Source of the DNA: Tenebrio molitor
Lineage: Eukaryota > Arthropoda > Insecta > Coleoptera > Tenebrionidae
Assembly: GCF_963966145.1 (NCBI RefSeq)
Contig: NC_091049.1
Coordinates: forward strand, 10,478,001 to 10,542,000
Direction of reading: 5' to 3'
DNA length: 64,000 bases
Position 1 is the stretch's first letter. Every line of letters starts with the position of its first letter. Of the stretch, positions 32,499 through 43,804 are shown piece after piece. Under the pieces are notes generated by a model. It saw only the letters and a list, made by a program, of their open reading frames with translations. It made no database searches and was not told the origin of the DNA. A program made the translations under genes and the position numbers.

Positions 32499-32744
32499 CA
32501 GTGTTTTTCAACCTGTGGGTCGCGAGCGCTTGGGGCCTTGGGGGGTCGCGAAGACTTGCTTGGGGGTCGCAGTCGCAAGGAAGATAAAAGTAAAAAGCAA
32601 GGGTTGTGGTTGTAGGTCCTACGTTACAATACTTCCAGTGAGAAGCCTGTGCTTGTTTATTTTTTAATAATTCTTCGAATCGTGGATCTATTTTTGAGAT
32701 GCAAATTTATCAAATCATTGTCTAACTGGAGTCTATTTCTCTTT

Positions 32745-32936
32745 CTAGTTTTTAAATCCACCATTGAAGAGGACGTGTAAGTAGGATGTGGCAAATGGCA
32801 CTAATAAATTCAAACCTTCCCTTGCCAGCTCTGGATATTCTTCTTTTCTCTTTATCCAGAAGACATCAATCTTCTGCGAATTCAATTCCATTTTAAGAAT
32901 GCCTTCAGCAGCAATATCTATACGATTTTCTTTCAT
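32745..32936 (-). pseudogene. hAT transposase C-terminal fragment
   Basis: Short frame with DVFWIKRKEEYPELAREGLN and LLVPFATSYLHVLF. It matches the C-terminal FW....EYP.L...AL..LLPFATSYLCE region of ZBED5/FAM200-like hAT transposases; the CE.FS motif is eroded. The rest of the gene is too degraded to trace. Confidence 0.7.
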
Positions 32937-32959
32937 CTTTGTGATTAGATTACTAGTTG

Positions 32960-33198
32960 TACAGATGGATTAAAAAAAAACGGGACAAACAACAAAAAAC
33001 TCATTTTTTCTTGCACTGTTAATGAGTACCTACCTATAAAAAATATAATTTATTAAAGGCTAACCAATTTATTTATAAATTGACATACCCTCAAATAATT
33101 CTAACCGGTTTCTAATAAACCTTTTTCAAACAATTAAAAAATTGTACCTATTATATCTATTTTTTTGGCGTGTCCCGTTTTTCTTTAATGCAAGTGTA
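32960..33198. repeat. MITE nested in hAT relic
   Basis: TA-flanked. The left end CAGATGGATTAAAAAAAAAC and the inverted right end CACTTGCATTAAAGAAAAAC are both followed by GGGACA. Related by its poly-A and CGGGA terminal structure to family A and to 61599-61821. Confidence 0.7.
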
Positions 33199-33507
33199 CT
33201 TGTAATCTTTGCCCATCGCCAGATTCAGAGACCTGTTCTGGAAAGTAACTTCCTCTTCCAAATCATGCAAGCTTAGTACGTAGGTACCTATCATACAAGA
33301 AAAGTGAGCATTTACTACCAACGAATAGTCTTTTGTCTTTGTAGTTTCTTCGATAATCTTCTGAACGCAGAGGAAAGACTCGTATCTACATTATTCTTTG
33401 TAAACGTTGACCGACCACAACCTAATTTTTGCAATGAATCCTTGGATTTTATCCTTGGCCGTTAAGTATGTTGTCTTCCCTCCCTTGGATAGGTACTCTT
33501 GTTTAAA

Positions 33508-33652
33508 ATATCGTGCGTTCATTTAAATTTACCCTCAAAGTTGGCGTTGAAGAGTCGATTGTGAAAACACTGTACGGATCACGGATTATTTGTTTAAATC
33601 TTACGTTTTTACACGAGTGGTGGATAAATTTAAATGAACGCACGATTTTTAC
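33508..33652. repeat. Hairpin MITE with CGTGCGTTCATTTAAATTT ends
   Basis: ATCGTGCGTTCATTTAAATT at the left is exactly mirrored at the right. About 145 bp. The end motif (T)ATCG.GCGTTCA resembles the ends of the split element 37328-40513. Confidence 0.75.
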
Positions 33653-33957
33653 GTGATCAAAAAGATCAGCGAGAAATGCTAATTTTAATAGCCAAACAGG
33701 GCCACAAAAATGATTCGCATACTTATTCAGATTTAGCATCTTGTAAGAGCATTAACAATTCAGTTTTTAGTTCCAAGACTCATGTCAATGACACTGACAT
33801 ATACATATTAAGGTCCTGTGGGGTTGCCAGAATTTTTTTACTCAGAAGGGGGTCGCATATTCAAAAAGGTTGGAAAACGCTGTCCAGAGAATGTAATAAT
33901 TTCATTATGTGTCAATAAATTACAATAATTTAATATAAACAAAATATTTGTTATTGC

Positions 33958-34092
33958 AGAATCAGGCGATTCAAAATCAAAGAAATTCCCTTTCGAGAGG
34001 ATTTCCCTTGCTATTCAACGTGGAAGGGCTGCAAGCATTCGGGGCACTTTTCCAGATTCCGCATTATTATTGGAAATTGTTGTTGGTTAATT
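33958..34092 (+). other. Possible exon or gene relic, unassigned
   Basis: After a TTATTGCAG-type acceptor the sequence stays open to a TAA at about 34090, with the peptide RISLAIQRGRAASIRGTFP. The string looks protein-like, but I could not assign it to a family with certainty, and no partner exon is visible nearby. It may be a decayed exon or chance. Confidence 0.2.
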
Positions 34093-34983
34093 AGGTACAC
34101 TTGTTTAAAATATTTAAAGAAAAAATGAGAACAATGAAACGTTCAGTATAGCAGTTCTAAAGTAAATCGGAATGACAGGGAAGATAATAATAGGTTGGTG
34201 AAGATAATCGTGACATCATCATTACAGTAGAAGCAAATAAAATGATAAAGTGTGTGTTTATAACACACGGGAGTAACAGGAAGATTGCTCGAATTCAGAC
34301 AGACCACCATCGTAAAAGAAAAACGAGTAATCACAGTAATCACACTGAAGTGAAGTTCAAAAAAGAATTAAAAAATAGAATAAAATGAATATAGGAACTT
34401 ATTTATTCATTTTAAGTATAACAAAAGTAAAGAGATTTTTTGAAAATAAGAAAAAGTTTCTAAATTTGATGGAAAAACCTGTAAGGTTTATATACACGGG
34501 GACACTCGTCACTAACGCAAATAGAATTCCATTCCAGGTTAGCTTGACACTGTTCAAAGCGACGAGCCTTGTGACGGAGTAAGTGGTAGCACCCAAAAAG
34601 GACGATAAGCATGCAGTGAATTGGGGTCCCGTTACAAGCAAATTGTAAATTACCTCCAATCATCCTAGAAACTGCACCTCCTGCAGCAGCTGGTTTTCAC
34701 TTATACCTGACAAATTAAAAAATAGCGGAAAAATTCCCTCCGCAAAAATTTCGTTCTTTCATATTCCCACAAGAAACAGTGTATTTATTCTACCTATGTG
34801 AGTGGGAAATTACAAAGGAAAAAGATGTTCGAGATAATATAATTTTTTGTCCAGTGTTTTGTTTGTTTCCATGCAAATTCTCTTTTTATTATTTTTAAAA
34901 TGAAGAAAAAAACAATTTTTATGCAAGTAAACAATAAGAAATGTTTTTTCGGAAGAAAATTATAAAAAATTATATTTTGCATA

Positions 34984-35062
34984 TCGTAATGAAAGTAGAA
35001 CTTTTTTACACGAAAAATCGTAATGAAAGTAGCATTTTTTTAAACGAAAAATCGTAGTGAAA
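34984..35062. repeat. Short tandem repeat
   Basis: Three imperfect copies of a unit of about 36 bp containing ATCGTAATGAAAGTAG followed by a T-run and ACACG/AAACG. Confidence 0.8.
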
Positions 35063-35900
35063 GCAGTGGCGGCTCGTGGCATTTCTTCTCAAGTGGGCAC
35101 ACAGAAAGAAAAAAATATACTTCAAGCAAAGCCAAATGGCTTAAAATGAAATGAATGAGTTTCAATTGTAACTATTTAATTTTTAACACGTTTTACAAAA
35201 AGTGATTTTTATTGACTTGCAAAAAAAATAGTTTATTAGTCACTGGACAACCGCACATCCATTCATATTTATTATACATCTTTTTGTTAAAATAGCTATT
35301 TATGTAACAAGTCCATAATGTAATGATTTATTGGACGAGTCGAGTTTATGGACCAGCGAGCGAGGCCATAAATAGAAGAGTCCAATAAAGCATCGTTATG
35401 GACGAGTTGCATACAATATTTTATGTTCGACTGCATTATTTGTTCAAATTACAAAAAAATAACAGTGACATCTACAGAGTGATCACAAAAAAAACGCCCC
35501 AGCTTATATCTTTCTTATTTGAAATTCAACGAGCAGTACATCAAATTAAAGGGTTCAAAAAGTACTATAAACTGGATATAAAATGTTGCCCTAACAACTC
35601 CAATTTTGATTTTGATAGTCCAGATGTTTTTTGAATAGACTTTACTTTTTTTTAATTTTTCATAAGTCCTTTTAGGCCAAATTTCTCAACTTACGATATG
35701 CAAAAAAATAGCGTGTACAACACGTTATGAAAGTCTCTTTTTTCACTCATTTGCTTGATTAAACTACAAATTTATGAAAAAAAGTATGACTTTCATAACT
35801 AGTACAAATAACTATTTTCCTTTTACACGCTATTGTAGCGCGAGAAAAAGGGAGAATTTCTGCCTATTGGAATTTTTTCGCTGTCTCTTAATTTTCAATA
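35063..35900. other. AT-rich DNA with no recognised gene
   Basis: Repeat-like. 35325-35400 shows inverted TGGACGAGTC / GAGTCCAATAAA motifs. The open frame 35398-35634 has no family match and ends in AT-rich sequence; I do not call it a gene. Confidence 0.35.
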
Positions 35901-37066
35901 TATCGGTGTCCCAGAACTCGCGCGTCAGCCGTAAACCACAAATTCTGTTCTTCCATCTGATATAGGATTTTCAAGATTTTTTTTCTTAAATCATTTAGTT
36001 TTTAAATTACAGCAATTTTAAGATAGCCAGTCACAGAATATTGATTAGTAAAGTGTATCAGGTGAATTATTCCGTGTACTGTTGTTACCAGGTAACAAAA
36101 TTAATGTTAAAAAGTCATAATTTGTCTGGTCAACTATGCAAACGTTTTATACTAACGTCAAAGTGACATTGATTAGTACTTTTGAAGAGTCTCGATTCTT
36201 GGACAGCAACACAGTAAGAAATATTCACTTTCGAAGAATATACCGAAATGATGATAATTGTCGGGGAAAGTGGCAGGAATTCTAAAGCGGCCGCAAGGTT
36301 GTATCGTGAACGCTTTCCACATCGTCGGCATCCTAGTTCGGACGTATTTTTAGGTTTAGTGAACAGAACAAGAACCATTGGTTTTTTGGTTCCCGATAGA
36401 AAACGAGTTGGTGGTGTTGACCGCACGGTGCGCACTCCTGATACGGAAGGAGTACTTCAATCATTTACGCAAGATGGAAGGATAAGTGTTAGAAATGTGG
36501 CCGACATCCTGAATCAATCAAAAAATACTGTTTAAAACATTTTAAAAGGTAACCACATGTACCCGAATCATTACACCAAAGTACAACATCTATTATCCGA
36601 AGATTATGCACCTCGATTGGAACTCCAGGAACACGAAGAGAATCCAGGCTTTCTTGCAAATGTTTTACTTACGAATGAATCCTATTTTTGCCGCAAAAGG
36701 ATTTTTAATAGTCACAATCTTCACGTATGGTCAGGAGAAAATCCACAATTTGAACATTTACTTTAAAAATGTACTTTTCGTTTAATGTTGTTTCCGTTTC
36801 TGTTAAATGTCAGTGACAGAATTTAATAAAAGTTGTCAAAAAATTTCATCACAGTTTTTTTAGCAGCAACATCTAAAGTCATTTCCTCGGAAAAGCATAC
36901 ATTTAGTAGAGTTACCTTTAGGAAGGCGTATGTGATTGGTTATCTTAAAATTGTTTTCATTTCAAAACTAACATGCTTTTGACGTTTTTTGTTGTAGAAT
37001 CCTTGTCGGATTAAATATTAAAATTTACAGTTAACGGCTGACGCGCGAGTTCTGGGACAACCTGTA
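35901..37066 (+). mobile_element. Mariner-like element with internal deletions
   Basis: Ends share GTCCCAGAACTCGCGCGTCA in inverted orientation, with TA outside. Inside lies a mariner-type transposase remnant (36248-36766). At 1.17 kb it is a near-full-length but mutated copy. Confidence 0.8.
36248..36766 (+). pseudogene. Mariner-like (DUF4817-type) transposase, broken
   Basis: Starts with GESGRNSKAAARLYRERFPH, the typical opening of this family, then VRTPDTEG and a helix-turn-helix RNVADILNQSKNTV. A stop at about 36533 and a frame change follow, then HYTKVQHLLSEDYAPRLEL, a gap, and NVLLTNESYF with NSHNLHVWSGENPQF. The latter block holds the region of the first catalytic acid, with Asn at the place usually occupied by Asp (LFTDE). 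The protein ends early, so the catalytic domain is incomplete. Confidence 0.8.
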
Positions 37067-37327
37067 TTTAGGTATAGTATTTTCACCCCTAATAGAAATA
37101 TTGACTAAAATCATAAATCACACTAACAAAGAAACAGATCTTAAAGCACCCCATCCGGTAATTTATGGTGGGGTGTTAAATAACCTCAGCCAAATTTTTG
37201 GTGGCACCCAACGGGCAAAAATGACCGCTTTCTTACCTGTAAGTGCAAGTACCTGTAAGTGAATTGTAAACTATTTCTTTGTTGGTGTGATTTATGATTT
37301 TAGTCAATACTTCTATTATGGGTAAAA
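37067..37327. other. Short spacer, nothing recognised
   Basis: Includes two inverted near-copies of TATGATTTTAGTCAATATT/AATATTGACTAAAATCATAAATC (about 37100-37125 and 37285-37310), probably another small MITE. Confidence 0.4.
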
Positions 37328-37438
37328 ATATCGCGCGTTCAAATGAAATCCTGGACTGGGAAGGCATTGGAAACCGTCAATTGTTGTGCTTTTTTAAAGC
37401 GTAGATTAATTGGAGCATGTTGACAGCTAACCTAAAAT

Positions 37439-40302
37439 AGTGTACCTATATAAAAGTTTACTAAGAGTAGGGCAAACAGCGTGATCCAATTTGATTGGTG
37501 GATCACTTTTACCACAGCCTATTTATTTATTTTATTAAAATATACGTCATTGTGACATTCATTGCCGTTCGTCAAATAACAACAATGACAGGCTGCAGTG
37601 TAGAAGGATGTAAAAACAGAAGCGAAGATGGTATAATTTTCAAATCTATCCCGAAAAACCCATATAAGCGTTCTATTTGGACAAAGCACATGAATAGAAC
37701 GCCACCGAAGAATGGAAGAATATGTGCAGACCATTTTTCAGAAGATCAGTGGGAAATTTATGGGAAAGTACTGAAGAAGCATGCTGCACCTTCTATTTTC
37801 GGCTTTCCGAAGTTCTCATTAAATTCAAACATAGAAGAAAAAATGTGTGCTGCGTTACCGGATAATTTAAACCAATTTAAAGAAAATTTTGATCACGTCC
37901 GTCTCCAAAAAAAAATTCAGAATTTAAAGAAGAGATTGATGATTTTTAAAGTAAATAACAAAAAATTAAGTAATGCCCTCTACTTACAAAAACGTCAAAA
38001 TAAAGAACTAAAAGAAAAATTGGAAAATGTTTTTACAGAAGATCAACTTCAGGCCATTAGAACAAAAAAATTCAGAAAATGTTCAAACGAAACTTTAACC
38101 AAATCACTGAAACTTAAATTTGCATGTGGAACCAGTGGATATACCATGTTGAGAAAAATGAAATTGCCATTTCCAGCAATTCGCACATTAAATTATCATT
38201 TACAAAATTTACAGTTTAAGTCGGGAGTTTTAGATGATGTTATAAATTTTATGAAAATTAAGATAGAGACATTCAATAATGATTTTGTTAAAGATTGCAT
38301 GTTAGTTTTGGATGAAATGGATATAAAGCCTGGATTAGACTATTGCGTTCAAACCGGAACATATGTTGGCAATATTACTTTCCCTCAACATAAAGGTGTA
38401 GCCAGTAAAGCTTTGGTAATTATGCTGGGAGGAATTTCAACCAGGTGGAAGCAAATAGCCGCATTCTACTACACGGGAGACAGCACCAACGGAATGATTC
38501 TAGGAGATATCCTATTAGAAATTTTTCAGAAAACCAGTGAAATAGGATTAACAATTCATTCTGTTACTTCTGATATGGGGGCTGCAAATCAAGCTATGTG
38601 GAGAAAATTTGGAATAATGGCTGGAAAACATCGTGCCACTAAAAATTTTATTATAAATCCTTCTGATGGACGAAAAATCTACTTCTTAGCAGATGGGCCA
38701 CATTTATTGAAAAATATTAAGAATTGTTTGGTGCAGAACAAAAGTATACAGTTATCACGATATTTTGTAGAAAAATACAAATTACCAAGCAATCTTGTGA
38801 AAATTGAACATATAAAAACATTTTGTGATGAAGAAGAAACTGTGGATTTAAAATTTGCACCAAAATTAAGCGTCGATTTATTGAATACGGGACATTTCAA
38901 CAAAATGAAAGTTTCCCATGCATTAAATGTGTTAAATTGGGACGTTAGCTGTGGGATGCGATTAGCTGCAGAATCTACCGAAGATAAATCATCTTTAACA
39001 ACGGCATTTTTTATCGATATGGTTTCCAAGTGGTTTAAACTGATAAGTTCCCGGACGACGACACTGGCTTTAAGTAAATTTAATTTGAGAGTATATCAGG
39101 AAACACTATTATTTCTTGACGAATTTATAACATTATTTTCGAGTTTACAAGTAGCTCCTGATAAAAATGGAAAGGCCTTATGGAAACCTATTCAAACGGG
39201 AGTAATTTTAACAACGAAATCAATTCTAGACCTTCAAAATTTATTTTTAAATGAAAAAAAATACTCATTTTTATTAACTTCGAGATTTTCGCAAGACTGT
39301 TTAGAGAACGTTTTTTCTCAAATAAGATCCAGACATCCCGTGCCGACAGCAATTCAATTCAAACAGGATTTGAAATTGTTGTCTGTTTCTCAATATTTAG
39401 ACATGCCATTTAACAACAACACAAATTATGAATATGATGAAGGAGCACCATTGACAGGTTTTTTAAATTATATTAGAATGAATCAAGATAAAAAAAATTA
39501 TAATGATAATGAAACAGAAAGAAACTTGATATTACCGTCCGATTGGAATAAACATCAAAATGAACTTTCTTTGAGAGAAAAAAATGCTTTGTATAATTGT
39601 GCTGGATATGTGATAAAAACAATGAGGAAACAAAAAATTTGTCAGGATTGTATGTTGGCTTTAGGATCAAAAACTAAACGAATTACTATTAGACCTTATT
39701 CTAAATTTGTAGCTCTAAAGGAATACAAAGCAGGATGTCTGTTTTATGTGACGCACAAGACATTTCAGACTGCAATTTTAGTAGAAAAAGCATTTTCCAA
39801 TTTAAAAAAATATTTAAAGAAAAATAGCTACAGCGGAAATATATTGAAAATTCTAAAGGATGGAGTTTTTGCCGATCCTGATTATCAGGCAATCAAATTT
39901 CGACGTTGTTGTAACATAAAATCAAAGTTTGCATTAAAATTGATGGTTTATCGTTTAAAAATTTATACTGCGAAATTAAAAAGGGAAATCAGAATCCGCC
40001 AAAAAATTAAATGGTCCAGCAAGAGTCATGCCATGAGGGATATGGTTCAAAATTTAAAACAATAGATTCGTATTTAGTATTTAAATGAATGTTTAAGCAA
40101 AAATATTTATTATTGTTCAATAAAATATTGTTTGGTTTGGTTTTCCAGTATTTTTTATTTTTTTATTTATTCTGATCCGTTAAAAGAAACTCTTGTGACG
40201 CTACTGACCTAATGACATTAAACTGACATAAATTTGGATCAAAAATAGTTGTCAAATATACGCGTTTGCCCTACTCTTAGTAAACTTTTATATAGGTACA
40301 CT
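37439..40302 (+). mobile_element. P-element-like (THAP) transposon
   Basis: Inverted terminal repeats of about 38 bp starting AGTGTACCTATATAAAAGTT and running through AAGAGTAGGGCAAAC at both ends. Direct repeats AACCTAAAAT flank the element (37429-37438 and 40303-40312). P elements usually duplicate 8 bp, so the outer bases may be chance or a longer duplication. Length 2.86 kb, one long transposase frame without introns or stops, so possibly autonomous. Confidence 0.93.
37495..40065 (+). CDS. P-element/THAP9-like transposase (intact)
   Basis: 856 residues if the first ATG is used. The THAP domain begins at the second ATG (37585, residue 31), which is the more likely start and gives 826 residues. 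The C2CH THAP zinc finger is visible (CSVEGC ... W ... ICADHF), then a basic, Leu-rich coiled coil (about residues 135-185). The P-type RNase H-like core follows, with D273 in LDEMDIKPG, D360 in TSDMGAANQ and E604 in DCLENVFSQIR, plus ADGPHLLKNIKN of the GTP-binding insertion region. All three catalytic acids appear present. Numbers refer to the 856-residue version. Drosophila P transposase is 751 residues. Confidence 0.93.
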   Translation: MVDHFYHSLFIYFIKIYVIVTFIAVRQITTMTGCSVEGCKNRSEDGIIFKSIPKNPYKRSIWTKHMNRTPPKNGRICADHFSEDQWEIYGKVLKKHAAPSIFGFPKFSLNSNIEEKMCAALPDNLNQFKENFDHVRLQKKIQNLKKRLMIFKVNNKKLSNALYLQKRQNKELKEKLENVFTEDQLQAIRTKKFRKCSNETLTKSLKLKFACGTSGYTMLRKMKLPFPAIRTLNYHLQNLQFKSGVLDDVINFMKIKIETFNNDFVKDCMLVLDEMDIKPGLDYCVQTGTYVGNITFPQHKGVASKALVIMLGGISTRWKQIAAFYYTGDSTNGMILGDILLEIFQKTSEIGLTIHSVTSDMGAANQAMWRKFGIMAGKHRATKNFIINPSDGRKIYFLADGPHLLKNIKNCLVQNKSIQLSRYFVEKYKLPSNLVKIEHIKTFCDEEETVDLKFAPKLSVDLLNTGHFNKMKVSHALNVLNWDVSCGMRLAAESTEDKSSLTTAFFIDMVSKWFKLISSRTTTLALSKFNLRVYQETLLFLDEFITLFSSLQVAPDKNGKALWKPIQTGVILTTKSILDLQNLFLNEKKYSFLLTSRFSQDCLENVFSQIRSRHPVPTAIQFKQDLKLLSVSQYLDMPFNNNTNYEYDEGAPLTGFLNYIRMNQDKKNYNDNETERNLILPSDWNKHQNELSLREKNALYNCAGYVIKTMRKQKICQDCMLALGSKTKRITIRPYSKFVALKEYKAGCLFYVTHKTFQTAILVEKAFSNLKKYLKKNSYSGNILKILKDGVFADPDYQAIKFRRCCNIKSKFALKLMVYRLKIYTAKLKREIRIRQKIKWSSKSHAMRDMVQNLKQ

Positions 40303-40513
40303 AACCTAAAATTTAGAGCCAACATTTTTTTCTTTTTTTTCTTTCTTTGCAATGTTTTACATCAAAAATAGAATAACGTAACGATTCCTATTCTCGAAGC
40401 AAAAATCTAATGTCATTTGTGTCAAACGGCGGGAAATTCAAACTTTACACTGTTCTAAACGGTTTAATTTTTCCTACGCCTACTCAGTCCAGGATTTCAT
40501 TTGAACGCCCGAT

Positions 40514-41047
40514 ACTATACATACCTACTACCTACAGGCGAAGAACGAAAAAGCCTCCATTTTCCGGCGATGATTTCACCCTTTAATCATGCACCTCAGC
40601 AAGTATTTTTTCGGAATATCTATTCTTTAGAATGGACTACAAAATATCAAATACTTGAGGTGAAATCGTATCGACATTTCTACACAGCCTTTAGTAAGGA
40701 AATAATACTCGCTTGGTTTTGATATCAACAAACTAAAAAACTAAAAGAACAAATTAAACAATGTTCATACTTAATGCAAATTTTGGAGACAATTTCCAAG
40801 ATGTTCGTTTTGAGTTGAGCTTAAATGTCAATAAACGTCTATAAACGCGTTTTTTTTTTCAATGTTTATTTTTTAGTTGGTTAATATGAACATATGTATG
40901 TGAATTCAGCCATGTGACCATGTGAGTACAATTTTTTTATTGAAGAATTTTTTATGGTAATTTTGATGTAAAATTGGAATTTCACTGCCACCCTGTGTCA
41001 CCTTTAAAATTCGACATCTCAAAAACCATCAATTCAAAGATATATGG
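40514..41047. other. AT-rich spacer
   Basis: No gene. The short open frame ending at 40722 begins inside the split MITE and has no family match. Confidence 0.4.
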
Positions 41048-41517
41048 TATATTTCGTCCAGCGAGAGATTGGGAGATTTTAAATTGTAAACTTGTAACCC
41101 AACATTACAAAATGCACTAGAATACATTAATTAGAGAATAATTTCAGGGCAAAAAATGTTACTGCTTGAAGGTAAATAAATAAATAATTTACGCTAGGTA
41201 GTACTGTGTGAGCAACAAGTACTGATTGAGTTGGCAATAAATTCTGGTGATTTTTGGTGACTTTTATGTCATGTTCCAACGAGAAAACCATTTTATTAAT
41301 AAAAGATTACAAAAACCAAGACGTTTAAATTTGAAATGTATACCAGCTGTCAATATGTCAATAAAACAAACCGAAATAGGTACAATTCACAGTCTTGAAA
41401 ATTTGATGTAAAATTTTTTATTGCCAACTGAAACAGTTATTGTTGCTCACCCTGTACTTTCTCTGCCTAGAATTTAGTTATTTTTATGTCAACCAATCTC
41501 TCGCTGGACAAACTATA
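41048..41517. repeat. MITE family X, copy 1 (with nested MITE)
   Basis: The ends TATTTCGTCCAGCGAGAGAT and, inverted, TAGTTTGTCCAGCGAGAGAT are flanked by TA. The interior before the nested element (for example ATGTTACTGCTTGAAGG) matches copy 2 at 60661-61885. A TGATCAAGAAGG-family MITE is nested at 41202-41456. Confidence 0.8.
41202..41456. repeat. MITE family Y, copy 1 (nested)
   Basis: TA-flanked. The left TGTGAGCAACAAGTACTGAT and the right end mirror each other (CAATAACTGTTTCAGTTGG). It belongs with the copies at 42260, 46233 and 55924, which share the G(A/T)..A(G)..ACTG..T..GTTGG(C/T)AAT layout. Confidence 0.7.
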
Positions 41518-42259
41518 CCTCCCGATACAAATGAACAGGCTATTGTTGCAATAAAATAAAATATAAGTTAGTCACGGTCAACGGTCTACAATCTAGACCT
41601 AACGCGGTAGAATTTTTATTAGCATCAATATATTACAACTTGAACTTGCCTACCGCAAGGTCTGTTGATTTATTTATAACTGTTTTGTGTATTTCTGACA
41701 CTTTTTATTACGGTCGCAGGGGCAAATTTCTTACAGTTTTTCATAGGACATGTTCCATATCATCGAATAAGCTTCATTTTCACCAGAACATGATTTCTGT
41801 TACAAAATAAAGTTTATATTTTTAAGGATTTTTATGAAGTTATGTTTTAGTTTTATCCTTTGAAATTGCTGATCATTTGTCTAAAATTTGTGTTTAGAGG
41901 AAGCTTGAAATTTCTACAAAACCATCGCAGGTGGTCCTAAAGCTAACGTGGTGGTGAGTTGTAAACTGTTTCGGCCATAAATTATAAATTGTGATGCTCT
42001 TCTTTCTTTCGCTGGTGTGAATAAGCCGATTTTTCTTTATCTAGAAATTGTAGGTACAGTTCGGTTTAACATTTCAAATTTTCTAGTGCTAACTTTTAAA
42101 GGCATACATTTTTTTTTGTTCTAACATAATTATGCTAAAACTTTTTCATTTCATTTGATTTACATTTTCAGGTGACTGACAAGACTTGTATTGTATTGTA
42201 TGTTGACAGTCTGGGACCTTTTTTAGAAAACAATTCTGCTATATTGTTTAAATAATACC

Positions 42260-42704
42260 TACCGGGTGATCAAGAAGGACTGTTTAAGTTGGCAATACAA
42301 TTAAGAACATTTTTTTTATTCGGCCATTTACAACACTGCAACCGGATATGTTTTGTGGGTTTATTTGACAGATATCTGACGTAGCATTAACAACGACAAA
42401 ATGGTAGGTTATGAGAGTAAAAATTAACGGCAAAAAGAGATCAAAGTTGGAATTCGGAATAATAATCTAAAAATTAACTAAAGGAAATTCTCGAAGTGCT
42501 CCCCATTTTGCTCTAAACATAAATTAACTATTCTCTCAAACAATTCACCAGCATGTTTAATTTAATTTGAAATCTCAGATTTGACTTGTCACTGATGCGG
42601 CTGTCAGTGTGAAGCCGTCAACAACCGGAAGTTACTCCAGTTGTACCATTTAAAAATAAAATTCAGTATCACCAACTTAAACAGTCCTTCTTGATCACCC
42701 CGTA
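42260..42704. repeat. MITE family Y, copy 2
   Basis: GGGTGATCAAGAAGGACTGT at the left is mirrored at the right end (...ACAGTCCTTCTTGATCACCCCG). TA at both ends. About 445 bp, non-coding. Confidence 0.85.
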
Positions 42705-43438
42705 CAAATGTCTCTAATCTAAAAGAACGTATATCAAGAGTCCTGTGCAATTCGAATATATTTGATTTTTGCCGCTCTGTAACAACATACATATTGTGGC
42801 ACCAAATAGAAAAACAAAGGTTATGCAAGTTCATAAATGACAGATTTTTAATAAAGACTGTAGTAAGATGAAAAGTAATTCAAATATAGAAAAACTAAAG
42901 AAAATCACAAGCAAAACAACTAAGACGTCGAACTGACGCTAAGATTTAATAATTTGACATTTGACTGTTGATATCTGATTTGGTAACTTCAACTGGTCGA
43001 CATAGTTCTATACAAGAAATTTATTGAACCGCACAATTCTTTTAGAGACACTTTGTAACATTTTTGTACCGTCATTAAAACGTCAATGTTAATTCTGTGC
43101 ATGGCTCGTTAAAAATGTTTTTCTATTCACAATAACGTACAAACGTCAAAAGCAATATTTTACTAAAATTAATTAACGAAAATTACGTTTTAAGCGACTT
43201 CTTGACCATGAACAGGTGTATCTACGAATATTATATCAAATTGTTTCAGGAAAATGTCAAAAATAAAAACAAATTAATAAAATTTGATAAATGTCAGGAA
43301 ACAATAGCAATGTTGATTTTAAAATTTAAATGTTTAAGTGTTGCCAACACAAAAAATGTCCCTAATACCAATTATTAAAACAGGTGCTTTAACTTTTATT
43401 TAATAAATATCTGCAGAAGTTGGCACAAAAAATTTTGT
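42705..43438. other. AT-rich spacer with no feature
   Basis: No exon or repeat pair recognised. Confidence 0.4.
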
Positions 43439-43552
43439 GTATCACACGTCCAGAAACGGTTTTGCGAGTATTTGCAAGCATGTGCAAGCCTCGGCTATCC
43501 GCCTCGGCCCGCAAACTTACCCTCACTCGTTTCTGGCCTAGTGATACAAATA
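43439..43552. repeat. Hairpin repeat, copy 1
   Basis: TATCACACGTCCAGAAACG is mirrored by CGTTTCTGGCCTAGTGATA, with a GC-richer centre (GCCTCGG twice). A diverged relative lies at about 62188-62300. Confidence 0.7.
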
Positions 43553-43804
43553 TATAACTAAGCATTTGCTTCATATGTCAAATTACCAAATGTCATCAAA
43601 GTAATAAAGAACTTTGATTTGAAAAACGAAAACAATTCGGATACTTAATGAAGCTTTCTTAAACGAATGAAATTTGTCAAAAAACGGTAAAAAGAAAGCC
43701 AAAATTTTAACTGTTCTTTCAAGCTGCACAAGTACTGCGAATATTCTAAATATTGATAATCACAGTCACTATAAATGTTGCTCTAACTAAATATTTTCCA
43801 CCAG

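Larger units (their letters stand above)
32499..33882 (-). mobile_element. Decayed hAT element with nested MITEs
   Basis: The inverted ends are CAGTGTTTTTCAACCTGTGG and, from the right, CAGCGTTTTCCAACCTTTTT, followed internally by the GGGTCGC motif common in hAT-Charlie-type elements. The flanks TTCTAGAG and GTCCAGAG resemble a worn 8-bp duplication. A transposase C-terminal fragment lies at 32936-32745 on the minus strand (LLVPFATSYL). Two smaller elements (32960-33198 and about 33508-33652) are inserted. Confidence 0.7.
37328..40513. repeat. MITE split by a P-element insertion
   Basis: GCGCGTTCAAATGAAATCCT (about 37333) is mirrored by the sequence ending at about 40513. Removing 37439-40302 and one copy of the flanking direct repeat leaves a 300-bp element with these ends. 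Confidence 0.65.

Noticed and set aside
34385..34663. Open frames on both strands, including FIYTGTLVTNANRIPF on plus and a hydrophobic minus-strand frame
   Set aside because: Looked faintly like a small mitochondrial membrane protein, but no motif could be confirmed and no splice partner was found.
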